Numbered from the stretch's first letter, positions 24,680 through 35,069 are shown. The stretch: DNA of 64,000 nt from JAABVY01 sp964496505 (GCA_964496505.1 CAZBZV010000011.1:1-64000), one strand, 5' to 3'. Notes: generated by a model not told the origin, from the sequence alone. Translations and numbers: made by a program.

Positions 24680-25868
24680 TTTCCTTGACCGCCTTTAACG
24701 ATTCCTTCAGAACCTCGACTATCTTTTCCAGATCATCATAGCTTATGTTCAGAGGCGGCACCAGTCGCAAAACATTCTCTGCGGTTGAATTGGCAAGAAC
24801 GCCGCGATCCATCATCTCCTTAACCAGCGGTTTAGTCCCGAATTCGAATTCAATTCCGATCATCAGACCAAGTCCGCGGAATTCCGTTATGGACGGCTCC
24901 TGCATATTTTTGATTTGTTCTTTGAGCCATTCATGTTTTTCACGAGCCTGCTTTAGAAGATCTTCATCCCCGATTACTTCAAGCGCGGCCAGCCCTGCAG
25001 CGCAGACCAGAGGATTGCCGCCCAGCGTAGTACCATGATCGCCGAAATCAATTGCTGAACTTACCTTCTCAATGGAAAGAATCGCGCCGATTGGCACGCC
25101 GCCACCCAGCGCCTTGGCCAGGGTCATAATATCCGGCTCGACATCATAATTCTCCTTGGCAAACATCTTACCCGTCCGTCCGATTCCGCATTGAACTTCA
25201 TCGAATATCAAAACGATATCCTGCTCATCACAAAATGCCCTCAAATCTTTCAGGAACGATTTTTCACACGGATTAATCCCGCCTTCGCCCTGAATTGGTT
25301 CTACTATAACCGCAGCGGTATTCTTATCGGCCGCCTTTTTCACAGCTTCCAGATCATTCAAAGGCACCTGTATAAAACCCTCGGGCATCGGATCGAAGCC
25401 CTTCTGCATTTTCCGGTTCGCCATCGCAATAGTTCCCAGAGTCCTTCCATGAAAGCAATTCTCGAATGAGATAACATTACCGCCGCGGCCTATGCTGTGC
25501 GCATACTTTCGGGCGACTTTGATCGCCCCCTCAACGGCCTCTCCTCCGCTGTTCGTGAAAAACACACGATCCATGTCGGATAGCTTTGTCAGCTTCTCCG
25601 CAAGCTTGACCTGAGGCTCGCTGAGATAGAAGTTAGAGATGTGCATGAGCGTTGCGACCTGTTCCTGGATTGCTTCTACGACCTTTGGATGGCAGTGGCC
25701 AATGCTGTTGACAGCAATTCCGGCCAGAGCATCGATATACTCTTTGCCTTCAACATCCCAGACATGTGAACCGCTCCCGCGCTTGAGGGTAAGCGGATAA
25801 CGCTTAAAAGTCTGCAAATAATATTTCTTGTCGAGTTCCGAGTATTTTTGGTTTAAATCTTCTGTCAT
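24672..25868 (-). CDS. argD: Acetylornithine aminotransferase ArgD
   Basis: A 398-aa class-III aminotransferase. Motifs: GSGSHVWDVEGKEYIDALAGIAVN near the start, FTNSGGEAVEGAIKVARKY (PLP phosphate), IFDEVQCGIGRTGKMF, and the PLP lysine in TLAKALGGGVPIGAI. It transaminates N-acetylglutamate semialdehyde to N-acetylornithine. It lies 20 bases after argB. It might also serve lysine synthesis (succinyl-DAP), as ArgD often does. Confidence 0.95.
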   Translation of the reverse strand: MTEDLNQKYSELDKKYYLQTFKRYPLTLKRGSGSHVWDVEGKEYIDALAGIAVNSIGHCHPKVVEAIQEQVATLMHISNFYLSEPQVKLAEKLTKLSDMDRVFFTNSGGEAVEGAIKVARKYAHSIGRGGNVISFENCFHGRTLGTIAMANRKMQKGFDPMPEGFIQVPLNDLEAVKKAADKNTAAVIVEPIQGEGGINPCEKSFLKDLRAFCDEQDIVLIFDEVQCGIGRTGKMFAKENYDVEPDIMTLAKALGGGVPIGAILSIEKVSSAIDFGDHGTTLGGNPLVCAAGLAALEVIGDEDLLKQAREKHEWLKEQIKNMQEPSITEFRGLGLMIGIEFEFGTKPLVKEMMDRGVLANSTAENVLRLVPPLNISYDDLEKIVEVLKESLKAVKENE

Positions 25869-25888
25869 CTTACTTTCTTTGAAATTTG

Positions 25889-26728
25889 TTATTTAGTTAT
25901 TAAAGTCCCTATTTGCTTTTCATCTATTAAAGCTAAAATTTGCTCGGGCTTCCTGCCGTTGATTATCCTTGCCGATCCTGCCCCTTTATTGACAGCAATC
26001 TCACACGATTCCATCTTGGGTATCATTCCGCCCTGAATAATCTTTTCGTCCATCAGACTTTTAATGTCGCCCAGACCGACCTCTCCGATCAGGGAATTCG
26101 GATCGTCCTTTTCGCGCAAAAGGCCGTCGACATCGGTCATAACAACATACTGGTAGGCATTCAGCGCCCCGGCTAAATGACCGGCAAACATATCGGCATT
26201 TACATTATAATCATTTCCATCCCTGTCCGATGCAAGGCAGGTAATAACAGGAATATAATCATGATTGAGCAGAAGCTTGATCAAAAAGGGATCGACCTCC
26301 ACAACATCACCGACCTGACCCAGGTCAACCTCCTCAACCTCGCCATCCACGACTCTCTCATAAAGACGCTGCACGGCGGTTACGAACCTGCCGTCCTTGC
26401 CAGAGAGCCCGACAGCTTTATAACCGTATGCATTAATCATACTGACAAGGCTGCCGTTTACTTTCCCCTTAAGCGCCATTTCAACATATTCGAAAGCCTC
26501 GGTTGTGGTTTTCCTATGTCCGCCGATGAATTCGGATTCGATTTTAGCTTCTTCCAGCGCCCGCTTTATAAACGGTCCGCCGCCGTGAACGATGACTACA
26601 TCATAGCCCTTTTCCCTGAGAGCACAGATATTTTTAAGAACCTGTTTTTTGAGATCGTCATCGGTCATGGCGCTTCCGCCATACTTGAATAAAATAATTG
26701 GCTTGTCGATATTAATTGCCCTCCCCAA
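25889..26728 (-). CDS. argB: Acetylglutamate kinase ArgB
   Basis: A kinase of up to 279 aa with ILFKYGGSAM (phosphate loop), VIVHGGGPFI (substrate and ATP site), VGLSGKDG and NADMFAGHLAGALNAY motifs, all normal. It phosphorylates N-acetylglutamate and is usually the arginine-feedback step. No ATG precedes the first motif. TTG at 26728 is open, but the best Shine-Dalgarno (GGGGAGG, about 26726-26720) lies inside this frame, just before ATT (26716) and ATC (26710) codons. The true start is therefore uncertain and may be non-canonical. It is the first gene of the operon. Confidence 0.93.
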   Translation of the reverse strand: MGRAINIDKPIILFKYGGSAMTDDDLKKQVLKNICALREKGYDVVIVHGGGPFIKRALEEAKIESEFIGGHRKTTTEAFEYVEMALKGKVNGSLVSMINAYGYKAVGLSGKDGRFVTAVQRLYERVVDGEVEEVDLGQVGDVVEVDPFLIKLLLNHDYIPVITCLASDRDGNDYNVNADMFAGHLAGALNAYQYVVMTDVDGLLREKDDPNSLIGEVGLGDIKSLMDEKIIQGGMIPKMESCEIAVNKGAGSARIINGRKPEQILALIDEKQIGTLITK

Positions 26729-26939
26729 ACCTTTTATATCTTTATTACCGTCTCTTTAAGACAGATTTAATGATAAGCATATACTTTATAATATATCAAA
26801 GCCGCAGTCAAATTGCTAAAAGTTATTTTGGGTACAAAACATCCAACCCGCGCAATTTGTTCCATAATATTAAAATTTGCAATGACTTACGGCTTGAGTT
26901 GGAGTCCATTGTATGCAATTTCCGATTCTTTTTTTACTA

Positions 26940-26969
26940 TTGACATCTGCCATGTGCGTGTGATATTAT
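26940..26969 (+). promoter_or_regulatory. Possible sigma-70-type promoter
   Basis: TTGACA (26940-26945) and TATTAT (26964-26969) are separated by 18 bases. Transcription would begin about 26976, close to the ATG at 26987, giving a very short leader. This is a pattern call only. Confidence 0.4.
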
Positions 26970-26986
26970 TCATTACGGGTATAGGC

Positions 26987-27751
26987 ATGTTATTTAAAGC
27001 AATTATAAGAGGACTTCTACTTCTCATCCTGACTATGGGGCTTCCTATCGGTCTTGAACAGGATGATCCGGATTCACCTGACATGCAGTTCGGCATTCAC
27101 GGTGGAGGCGGACGGGTGGCCTCGGTGATTACCGGATGCAATGGAGTTGAAGAAGCGGTCAAAAATGATTTCCTGGATATTTCCGGGGAGGTTTACCTGA
27201 GGGTTCCACCGCGTTCCAACTCGCCTATGATACTCGGCCTGCGCGGAGGTTACTGGAGAACCGATCTGGATCTAATCAACTATGGTTATTTTGAACATAT
27301 CCCCGATTATTCATACAGCTATCTCAATCCCTGTGTCAGCTTCGAAACCAGATATATAGGGATGGGTCTTGGGGTTATCATAGGAAACGTTCCGTACAGA
27401 TTCGATAATGCGATTATATATGAAACAGGGCCTATCTCAGGGCATATCCGGCTGGGCTCTGTGCGCGGAGTCAATGTCAGCCTCAGCATTTTGGAATCCA
27501 CTCCACTTGCTTCAGGTGGTGGTCTCTATGACCTGTCGGTATCTGTACCATTGAGTGACCGCTTCAGGGCCAGCTACGGACTCGGTTTTGCACCATACTA
27601 TCATGTGGGCTTTGTTCAGCGCAACCGCATTGGCATCAGCAGGAATTTTGCACTGGATATTAGCTGGCGCATTGGAGGCACGGAAGGCGTTGCCGAATAC
27701 GGGATCAGCGCAGGGCTGATTTATCGACTTGGATTTGGAAATCAGGATTGA
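26987..27751 (+). CDS. Exported beta-barrel-like protein of unknown function
   Basis: A 254-aa protein. The N-terminus (about 1-20, FKAIIRGLLLLILTMGLPIG) looks like a signal peptide. The rest alternates hydrophobic and polar residues and is rich in aromatic and glycine residues (LRGGYWRTDLDLINYGYF, YIGMGLGVIIGNVPYRF, FRASYGLGFAPYYHVGF), as expected for an outer-membrane barrel. The weak start (no good ribosome binding site) is chosen because an upstream open frame to 26813 has no signal. It lies about 180 bases upstream of the RND pair; whether it is co-expressed is unclear. Confidence 0.55.
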   Translation: MLFKAIIRGLLLLILTMGLPIGLEQDDPDSPDMQFGIHGGGGRVASVITGCNGVEEAVKNDFLDISGEVYLRVPPRSNSPMILGLRGGYWRTDLDLINYGYFEHIPDYSYSYLNPCVSFETRYIGMGLGVIIGNVPYRFDNAIIYETGPISGHIRLGSVRGVNVSLSILESTPLASGGGLYDLSVSVPLSDRFRASYGLGFAPYYHVGFVQRNRIGISRNFALDISWRIGGTEGVAEYGISAGLIYRLGFGNQD

Positions 27752-27928
27752 AATACTGGACATCTATTTTTGGCATCCGTATATTTCAACCGCTATGGCT
27801 ATTCGGAGGAACAAAATAAGCAAAATATATGTATAAATGAAACAAATGCGGGCTCGTAAGATATTCAATGCGAGCCTTTAATTATATCTAAGCAGATACA
27901 TTTAACGAAATGAATATTGAGATTTAAT

Positions 27929-29236
27929 TTGAAAAAGTTACAGATACTATTCCCCTTACATATTATTTCTATCGTGTTTCTGGCGCTTTCATGTTCCGGA
28001 GGATCAGGCGAAAGCCGCAACGGCCGCGAGAAGGTAATTCCGGCGATTGAGGCGGTTCAGGCGAAATACGGTTCCCTGCCCCTGACTGAGAGGCTGAGCG
28101 GAGTTGTCAAGGCCAAAAACCAGGTCGAAATCTATCCCGAAATCAGCGCTATTATTAGCGCTGTGCATGTACAAAACGGCGACGATGTCGATAAAAATCA
28201 GCCTCTTGTAAGTCTTCGGGACAAGGAATTTCGGGAAAGATTAAAGCAGGCGCGGGCTGCCCTTCAAATTGCCGAAGCCCAGGCTAACCAGGCCGAGGCC
28301 AAGCTTAAGGAAATTGAATCTGAGCTCAGGCGCTCCCGTGCGCTGGCCGAAAAGAATCTCAGCAGCGAGGCGGAACTCGAGGCAATCGAAACCCGGGCGG
28401 TTTCAGCCCGAGCCGATGTCGAACTTGCCCAGGCGCGTGTGGAGCAGGCCCAGGCTACAGTATCGGAACGTGAGGAGGCTCTCTCGCGCACAATCATCCG
28501 TGCCCCTGTAGAAGGAACGGTCGGAAATCGTAACGCCGAGGTTGGTATGATGGTAAGTTCTTCTACCAGGCTTTTCACGCTCGGTCAACTCGACAGTGTA
28601 CGGGTGGAAGTTGTGCTTACCGACCGTATGCTGAACTATATCGAATCCGGGCAACGAACCGAAATCCGGGGCGGAAATCTTGCATCGGGCGGCCTGGAAG
28701 CATCATTATCACGGATATCGCCGTTCCTCCACCCCATTACTCATAGCACAGATGCCGAAATCGATCTGGAAAATCCGGATCACAAGCTAAAATCGGGAAT
28801 GTTCGTAACCGTTGACATTTACTACGGCGAAAGTGAACAGGCAACACTTGTTCCCCTTAGCGCTCTTTATGAAAATCCGTTAACCGGCGCTACCGGGATT
28901 TATGTCAGCCAGGATACACTGAACCGAATTCCGGTTGAGCCTCTGGGTAAGGGTGAAAAAGGCAGTCTCACTGACCCGATCCCATTTGAATTCGTGCAGG
29001 TCGATGTAATCGCCAAAGGCCGTATGAGCGCCGGTATTCGAGGTATCGAGCCGGAAAGCTGGGTAGTAACGATCGGCCAGGATTTACTGGGCGGTGAGTC
29101 CGGCATGGCACGGGTGCGGCCGGTCGACTGGTCATGGGTGGAGAACCTTCAGAAACTTCAGCGCGAAGATCTTCTACGGGAGATCATGCAGGAGCAGCAG
29201 GCCGTTAAAGATACGGCATCATCGAGCATACAATAA
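27929..29236 (+). CDS. RND efflux periplasmic adaptor (lipoprotein)
   Basis: About 435 aa. A lipobox-like sequence VFLALSC ends the signal peptide, so the mature protein should be lipid-anchored in the periplasm. The lipoyl half-motifs (GVVKAKNQVEIYPEISAII and IIRAPVEGTVGNRNAEVG) flank a strongly predicted coiled coil (about 100-180, rich in Ala/Glu/Arg). The C-terminal 100 residues are less conserved. Start choice: TTG at 27929 with GAGA about 6 bases upstream (TTG at 27917 is also open). It lies 23 bases before the pump gene. Confidence 0.85.
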   Translation: MKKLQILFPLHIISIVFLALSCSGGSGESRNGREKVIPAIEAVQAKYGSLPLTERLSGVVKAKNQVEIYPEISAIISAVHVQNGDDVDKNQPLVSLRDKEFRERLKQARAALQIAEAQANQAEAKLKEIESELRRSRALAEKNLSSEAELEAIETRAVSARADVELAQARVEQAQATVSEREEALSRTIIRAPVEGTVGNRNAEVGMMVSSSTRLFTLGQLDSVRVEVVLTDRMLNYIESGQRTEIRGGNLASGGLEASLSRISPFLHPITHSTDAEIDLENPDHKLKSGMFVTVDIYYGESEQATLVPLSALYENPLTGATGIYVSQDTLNRIPVEPLGKGEKGSLTDPIPFEFVQVDVIAKGRMSAGIRGIEPESWVVTIGQDLLGGESGMARVRPVDWSWVENLQKLQREDLLREIMQEQQAVKDTASSSIQ

Positions 29237-29259
29237 TATTTTAGACAAATTTTGATACT

Positions 29260-32200
29260 ATGAATATCACCAGAGTAGCAGTCAATCGGCCTATCGCCAC
29301 CACCATGGTGTTTTTGATAATTATCGTGATTGGCATCATGGGATTCCGCTTCCTTCCGGTTGACCTGCTCCCCCCTATTGAATATCCGATGCTCAGCGTC
29401 TCCACCACCTATCCCAATGTCGGCCCGGAGGAGATCGAGACGATCATAACCGACAGGGTTGAAAATGCCATTGCCAGCGTGCCCAATATCGAGGAGGTGC
29501 GTTCCAGGTCTTCCGAAGGCCGCAGCCGGGTTACGCTGGAGTTTTCGCAGGGAACGAATATCGATGCCGCGGCCAATGACGTCAGGGCCGCGCTCGACCG
29601 CATACGCGATGACTTCCCTCCCGAGGTAGAACCTCCGCGCCTCTGGAAATTCGATCCCGATAACTTCCCGGTGGTAATTCTGGGAGCACAGTCCGACCGC
29701 AGTATGGAGGAATTGACGCGGCTTCTGGAACGCGAGATTTCTCAGCGCTTCGAGCAGATACCCGGCGTCGGCTCGGTTGATGTCTGGGGTGGTATATACC
29801 GCGAGATTCAGGTGCGTTTGAAACGCGACCGTCTGGCCTCAAGCCGTCTCTCGGCTGCCGATGTGCGGGATGCGCTTCAAGAGGAAAATGTCACCCTGCC
29901 GGGCGGCGATATGCGCGAAGGAATCAGCGATATGTATGTCCGCACACGGGGTGAATTCCAGACTATTGAGCAAATCGCATCCACCATCATAACCGTAATT
30001 GACGGCAAACCAATACGTGTTGGGGATGTGGCCGAGGTGGTGGACGGGTACGAGGATGTCAACCGTCTGGTTCAAATCGACGGCCGTCCCATGATCCGCA
30101 TGGGGATCCGCAAGCAGTCCGGAGCCAATACTGTGGCCGTGGCTGAACGGGCACGTGCGGTAATGGAGCAGATAGATAGAGAGCGGGATGATCTCGATCT
30201 AATGATGGTCATCGATCAAAGTGATTTTATCCAAAATGCCATAGATAATGTTCAGAATTCAGCCTTGTGGGGAGGACTTCTGGCAATTTTCGTTTTATAT
30301 GTATTCCTGAGAAACGGCTCCACAACATTTATTATCGCATTGTCAATACCCATTTCCATCATCGCTACCTTCGGCCTTTTGTTTTTTAATGGTATTTCGC
30401 TTAACCAGATGAGCTTCGGCGGTCTTGCACTGGGAATAGGATTGATTGTCGACAATTCCATTGTGGTGCTGGAAAATATCGTGCGATTGCGTGAACAGGG
30501 CAGAAATTTAAAGGACAGTTCACTGATTGGAGCAAAGCAGGTAACAGGAGCGATTATCGCATCAACTCTCACCACCTCGGTCATCTTTCTGCCGGTTGTA
30601 TTCATGCAGACCATTTCCGGGATGCTATTCAAGGAACTGGCTATGGTGGTGGTCTTTGCGCTGCTATGCTCCCTTTTCATTGCCCTGACACTGGTGCCCA
30701 TGCTGGGCAGCCGCTATCTTACAGTTAAGAAAAAGGATGAAGATTCTCCGAAAAAAGAATCGCGTTTTGCCAGATGGACTGAAAAGCTCGAATCGATATA
30801 TGTGAGTTTTATAAGCAAAGCTCTAAACCAGAAGAAAATCGTCTTCGGCGTGGCTGGATCGCTTCTTATAGCTACCATTTTTCTGTGGCAGTTGCTTCCA
30901 GTGGAACTTGCCCCGCAGACAGATGCCAATGAAATCGATATAGAACTGGAAATGGCCCAGGGGACGAATATTGCGGTTGTGAATAATTATCTGCATGAGA
31001 TGGATTCCCTGGTACGTGAGGTCCTGCCCATGGACCAGATCGAGCATATCTCTATCGAAATCAGACCGGGTGATGCCGAGGTCGAAATCTCACTGAAAAA
31101 CGCAGATGAAAGAACGATCAACAGCTTCCAACTCGCAGATAAAATACGTGAGCATGTCGCCGGGCAGGTCCCGGGCGTGGATGTCAGGGTGGATGCCCAA
31201 TCCGGACTATGGATGCTGCGGAGGCTGTTTGGCTCGGGCGGCTCCGAGGCTGTGCAGATAGAACTGCGAGGATATGATCTGGCATTAGCCGATATGATCG
31301 CCAAAGATCTGCAGAGTATTATGACACAGGTACCCGAAGTAGCCGATGTCCGTATCAGCCGCCGCGAGGGACGACCGGAGCAGAACCTGATAATCGACCG
31401 GGAAAAAATCGCTGACCTGGGCCTGTCGGTCAGCCAGATCGCACGGGTTATCCAGACCAATGTGGGCGGCGGACGCGCTGGTGTTTTCCGTGAAGGCGGC
31501 GAGGAATTTCCGATCATGGTGCGCCTTCAGCCGCAGGACAGGCTCAGCACTCAGGATTTGAGCAACGTTTCGGTCCGCACTGCGGGCGGGCAGATCATGC
31601 CGATTTCCGCGGTGGTCACAACTGAACGACGACGCAGTCCGACTGAGATCGAGCGTGTTGACGGACAGAGGGTAACCTATGTAACCGCCAATCTGGAAAG
31701 CGGAGCCGCGCTGGGCGATGTTGTCGAAAAACTTCAGGATCAGCTTTACGATTTCCCATTGCCGGAAGGTTTCTCGCTGATTTTCAGGGGCGAATATGAG
31801 GAACAGCAGAAGGCGCAGTCCGACTTTCTCCTGTCAGTGATAATGGCGCTTATTCTGATTTACATGGTCATGGCGGCTCAGTTCGAAAGATTTCTGGATC
31901 CGCTTATTGTCATGGTGGCGGTTCCGATGGCGATTATAGGTGTGGTTCCTACTCTGCTTATTACGGGTACATCATTGAACATGCAGAGCCTGATGGGAAT
32001 CGTTATGCTGATTGGTATTGTCGTTAATAATGCAATTGTGCTGGTGGATTATATCAACCTGATGAGGCGGGAGAAAAACCTTGGTATTCAGGAGGCCGTG
32101 ATTCAATCTGGACGCCTGCGTCTTCGTCCAATCCTGATGACCTCTGCAACAACAATTCTCGGTATGCTGCCCCTTAGCTTTGGAACAGGCGCCGGCGGTG

Positions 32201-32349
32201 AAATTCAGGCCGCCCTGGCAAGAGCTGTGATCGGCGGACTTTTTGTGTCAACCTTCATTACGCTCGTCCTTATCCCGGTAACATATATAAGCTTCTACAA
32301 ACTTCTCTACAAGCTCAAGCCTGCAAAAGCGGAAGTAGAAACCGCATAA
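29260..32349 (+). CDS. RND-family multidrug-efflux-type inner-membrane pump
   Basis: A 1029-aa RND transporter of AcrB/HAE-like form: VNRPIATTMVFLIIIVIGIMG as TM1, large periplasmic loops, and 12 TM segments in two halves. TM4 reads GLIVDNSIVVLENI, with one acidic residue and an Asn in place of the Asp-Asp pair of AcrB. The second half has GIVVNNAIVLVDYINLMR and ends in VTYISFYKLLYKLKP. No outer-membrane factor is adjacent. The substrate class (drug, lipid or metal) cannot be resolved from sequence; it lacks the metal-exporter features I know. Confidence 0.92.
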   Translation: MNITRVAVNRPIATTMVFLIIIVIGIMGFRFLPVDLLPPIEYPMLSVSTTYPNVGPEEIETIITDRVENAIASVPNIEEVRSRSSEGRSRVTLEFSQGTNIDAAANDVRAALDRIRDDFPPEVEPPRLWKFDPDNFPVVILGAQSDRSMEELTRLLEREISQRFEQIPGVGSVDVWGGIYREIQVRLKRDRLASSRLSAADVRDALQEENVTLPGGDMREGISDMYVRTRGEFQTIEQIASTIITVIDGKPIRVGDVAEVVDGYEDVNRLVQIDGRPMIRMGIRKQSGANTVAVAERARAVMEQIDRERDDLDLMMVIDQSDFIQNAIDNVQNSALWGGLLAIFVLYVFLRNGSTTFIIALSIPISIIATFGLLFFNGISLNQMSFGGLALGIGLIVDNSIVVLENIVRLREQGRNLKDSSLIGAKQVTGAIIASTLTTSVIFLPVVFMQTISGMLFKELAMVVVFALLCSLFIALTLVPMLGSRYLTVKKKDEDSPKKESRFARWTEKLESIYVSFISKALNQKKIVFGVAGSLLIATIFLWQLLPVELAPQTDANEIDIELEMAQGTNIAVVNNYLHEMDSLVREVLPMDQIEHISIEIRPGDAEVEISLKNADERTINSFQLADKIREHVAGQVPGVDVRVDAQSGLWMLRRLFGSGGSEAVQIELRGYDLALADMIAKDLQSIMTQVPEVADVRISRREGRPEQNLIIDREKIADLGLSVSQIARVIQTNVGGGRAGVFREGGEEFPIMVRLQPQDRLSTQDLSNVSVRTAGGQIMPISAVVTTERRRSPTEIERVDGQRVTYVTANLESGAALGDVVEKLQDQLYDFPLPEGFSLIFRGEYEEQQKAQSDFLLSVIMALILIYMVMAAQFERFLDPLIVMVAVPMAIIGVVPTLLITGTSLNMQSLMGIVMLIGIVVNNAIVLVDYINLMRREKNLGIQEAVIQSGRLRLRPILMTSATTILGMLPLSFGTGAGGEIQAALARAVIGGLFVSTFITLVLIPVTYISFYKLLYKLKPAKAEVETA

Positions 32350-32537
32350 TATTTTTTAGTTGTCGCATTATGATTGATTGACAAAGTCCTTTTAGAGCAT
32401 TATAAATAATGTACGGGCTTGACAATTAAAAGCCCTATTCACCGCACACATCAAAATTCAGCACATCTAATCAAATCTCTATAGAATTCCCTAAACATTC
32501 TGATTTATATAAATTAGCCCTATAACTGGAGGATTTT

Positions 32538-33533
32538 ATGAAAAACTCACAGAATCAGCCCAATCCCCTTCTTGATCCGTTCGTGCCTGCAATGTCGTCA
32601 TGGGCGCTGGTTACCGCTGTCTCGAGCGGTATCTTTGATGCTGTTGTCGATGGCGCATACACATCCCAGAAGATCGCCGAACGACTTAACCTGGATGTCG
32701 ATGCTGTGAGAGCTCTTTTGGATATTCTCTCATGCCTTGGATACATTCACCAAAGCGAAGGCCATTACCGGCTCACCGATGTTTCCAAACAGACCCTTAT
32801 CCAAAATTCAACACACCGGCTCAAAAACTGGGTCAAATTCTGCCGCTTTCAGTTGCTTGCATTGCAGCAGCTTGAATACACATTATCGAAAGGGCAAAGA
32901 GTAAACCTGCAAGATCTCATGAATTCTCCCGAAGACCTGCGCTTACATCAGCTTGCTATGGCGGAAACCGCCGCACCCGCCGCTGAATGGGTAGCCACCC
33001 AAATTGCATTACCGGACGATAGCAGATTGATGCTGGATATCGGCGGCTCACACGGAATCTATTCCGCCGCGATCTGCAAAAAGAATCCTCCCTTAAAGGC
33101 CGAAGTAATCGAGCTGCCGGAAATGATTGATTCTGCAAGTGAGGTTTCCCATGAACTCGGAACAGACAAATATGTGCGGTATGTTGAAGGTGGTATTATG
33201 GAATCGGATTTGGAAAGCATGTATGATCTGGTATTTATGGGAAATCTGATTCATCATATACCATCGCAGAAAATTGATGATGTCTTTTCCAAAATCCATA
33301 AGCACATCAATCCCGGCGGTATAATGGCCATCTGGGATTTTGCAGAAGCTGAAGGCAAAACCGACCTTGCTTCAAGCGCGTTCTCGCTCTTCTTTTATAT
33401 GACTTCCGGATCAAAGTGCTATAACAGGCAGGAGATAAAGGGCTTAGCGAGCAAAGCCGGGTTCAAAGGTTTTCGCGTAAAAAAGCCGCCCGCGCCATCA
33501 CCGCATATTTTATACATCATCGGGAAGGAATAG
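32538..33533 (+). CDS. SAM-dependent O-methyltransferase-like protein with dimerisation domain
   Basis: A 331-aa protein. The first 90 residues form a winged-helix-like dimerisation domain (SQKIAERLNLDVDAVRALLDIL, then HYRLTDVSKQTLI). Residues about 150-320 form a Rossmann methyltransferase: motif I RLMLDIGGSHGIYSAAI, acidic motif II in KAEVIELPEMIDSA, and FMGNLIHHIPSQKIDDVF, then NPGGIMAIWDF. This order matches plant/bacterial small-molecule O-methyltransferases and hydroxyneurosporene-type methylases. GGAGG lies upstream of the ATG. The substrate is unknown. Confidence 0.85.
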   Translation: MKNSQNQPNPLLDPFVPAMSSWALVTAVSSGIFDAVVDGAYTSQKIAERLNLDVDAVRALLDILSCLGYIHQSEGHYRLTDVSKQTLIQNSTHRLKNWVKFCRFQLLALQQLEYTLSKGQRVNLQDLMNSPEDLRLHQLAMAETAAPAAEWVATQIALPDDSRLMLDIGGSHGIYSAAICKKNPPLKAEVIELPEMIDSASEVSHELGTDKYVRYVEGGIMESDLESMYDLVFMGNLIHHIPSQKIDDVFSKIHKHINPGGIMAIWDFAEAEGKTDLASSAFSLFFYMTSGSKCYNRQEIKGLASKAGFKGFRVKKPPAPSPHILYIIGKE

Positions 33534-33642
33534 GGATTTGTACTAAAATGAATCTGTTTTTACTGGGTCCAAGGGACGGATTCTTAAAAAATCTGCCCCA
33601 AATTCAAGGATGTTTTTCAGTAGCAAATACTTTTTCCAACTA

Positions 33643-35025
33643 TTAGCTCTTGGGATTTATATTCTGATTCATGCGGAAGAAATTGTCCGGATCATATTTG
33701 GCCTTGATCTCCCGCAGTCGGTTGTGGTTTGCGCCAAACGCATCCTTCACACGGTCATCATCATCCCTGTCGAGATAATTGGCATACACTCCGCCCGTTG
33801 AATACGGTTCCATGGCCTTATGAAACTTGCGTGTCCATTCAATAGCCTTCTCATCATCTGAAGCTTCGGTCCATCCGGACCAGATACCCAATCCAAAGGT
33901 AGCATTTCTGTCGGGGAACGCTGTAGCCGACGGTTCCACACGGCTGATTGCCCCGCCCATTGGCTCTATGCCTACAAGCGAAAACGGGCCCGGCAAAGGA
34001 TCAACCATCTCTACGAATGTCTTGATAGCCTCATCCGTCAGACCTTCCATATAATGCGCCTTCCAGTAGTACCGGCCGCCTTTCGGGGCGCCTTTGTCGA
34101 AGCTCTGCTGCAGCGCAGTGTACGGCATCGGCCCCACTACCTGGAAAATCGGTTCGGTGAGTTTCCGCAGCGGTTCCAACAGCTTTTCGCCCTCCCTGGC
34201 ATCGCCAATATAACATGCCACCAGTACAATCGCGGTTTTCATATGGTACTCTTCCGGGAACGGTTCCATGGGAGGAACATTAACCGCCAGAGCATAGCAG
34301 GACATTTCGTCCGGAGCCTCAGCCGCAAAATCCCGGTATGCACGCAGAACCTGCTCGGCGTTCTCCATTGGGTAAAAAATCTGGGCGGCCAAAACCTCCG
34401 GGCCAACCTCATGCAGCTTGAATTCGAATGATGTTACTATGCCAAAATTGCCGCCGCCTCCTCGCAAGGCCCACATCAGATCCGGATTTTCATCATCACT
34501 TACATGAATCAGCTTGCCGTCGGCGGTAACCACATCAGCGGAGATCAAATTATCAACCGTCAGCCCATACTTTCGTGCCAGGTATCCCATACCGCCGCCG
34601 AGCGTCAATCCTGCAACCCCGGTCTCTGAAACCAGCCCGCCGGTTGTAGCCAAGCCGTGTTTCTGGGTGGCGGCGTCAAGGTCGGCCAGAGTCGACCCCG
34701 GTTCGACGGTTGCAGTTTTAGCTGTCGGATCGACCTTTACATCTTTCATTCGCGAAAAATCGATCATTAATCCATCATCACAAACTGACCTTCCGGCCAC
34801 ACTGTGCCCGCCGCCCTTAATCGAAATCAAAAGATCATTCTTGCGTGCGAAATTGACCGCTTTAACGACATCATCAACATCAGCACACTGGACTATCGCC
34901 GCCGGCTTCCGGTCTATCATGCCATTCCACACCGCGCGCGCCTCGTCATAATCAGCATTGCCCGGCTGAATTAATCTACCGTTGAAATTTTCGGCACTCT
35001 GCTTTAATGTTGTCTGGTCAAACAT
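33643..35025 (-). CDS. FAD-linked oxidoreductase of the BBE (berberine-bridge-enzyme-like) family
   Basis: A 460-aa flavoprotein. The FAD-binding PP-loop region carries SIKGGGHSVAGRSVCDDGL, in which the His is the covalent FAD site in many members. The next motif, GLTLGGGMGYLARKYGLTVDNL, lacks the second (Cys) attachment residue, so mono-covalent attachment is expected. The C-terminal BBE segment (NYLDRDDDDRVKDAFGANHN, then KYDPDNFFRMNQNI) is complete. It would oxidise an alcohol, sugar or similar substrate. AGGAGA lies 6 bases before the ATG. No signal peptide is seen. Confidence 0.93.
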   Translation of the reverse strand: MFDQTTLKQSAENFNGRLIQPGNADYDEARAVWNGMIDRKPAAIVQCADVDDVVKAVNFARKNDLLISIKGGGHSVAGRSVCDDGLMIDFSRMKDVKVDPTAKTATVEPGSTLADLDAATQKHGLATTGGLVSETGVAGLTLGGGMGYLARKYGLTVDNLISADVVTADGKLIHVSDDENPDLMWALRGGGGNFGIVTSFEFKLHEVGPEVLAAQIFYPMENAEQVLRAYRDFAAEAPDEMSCYALAVNVPPMEPFPEEYHMKTAIVLVACYIGDAREGEKLLEPLRKLTEPIFQVVGPMPYTALQQSFDKGAPKGGRYYWKAHYMEGLTDEAIKTFVEMVDPLPGPFSLVGIEPMGGAISRVEPSATAFPDRNATFGLGIWSGWTEASDDEKAIEWTRKFHKAMEPYSTGGVYANYLDRDDDDRVKDAFGANHNRLREIKAKYDPDNFFRMNQNINPKS

Positions 35026-35069
35026 AATTCTCTCCTAAATTACTATCTATATCTTTCATGATATCCTTT

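Noticed and set aside
27800..27820. TGGCATC upstream of the RND adaptor gene
   Set aside because: The -12 GC element is absent at the required spacing.
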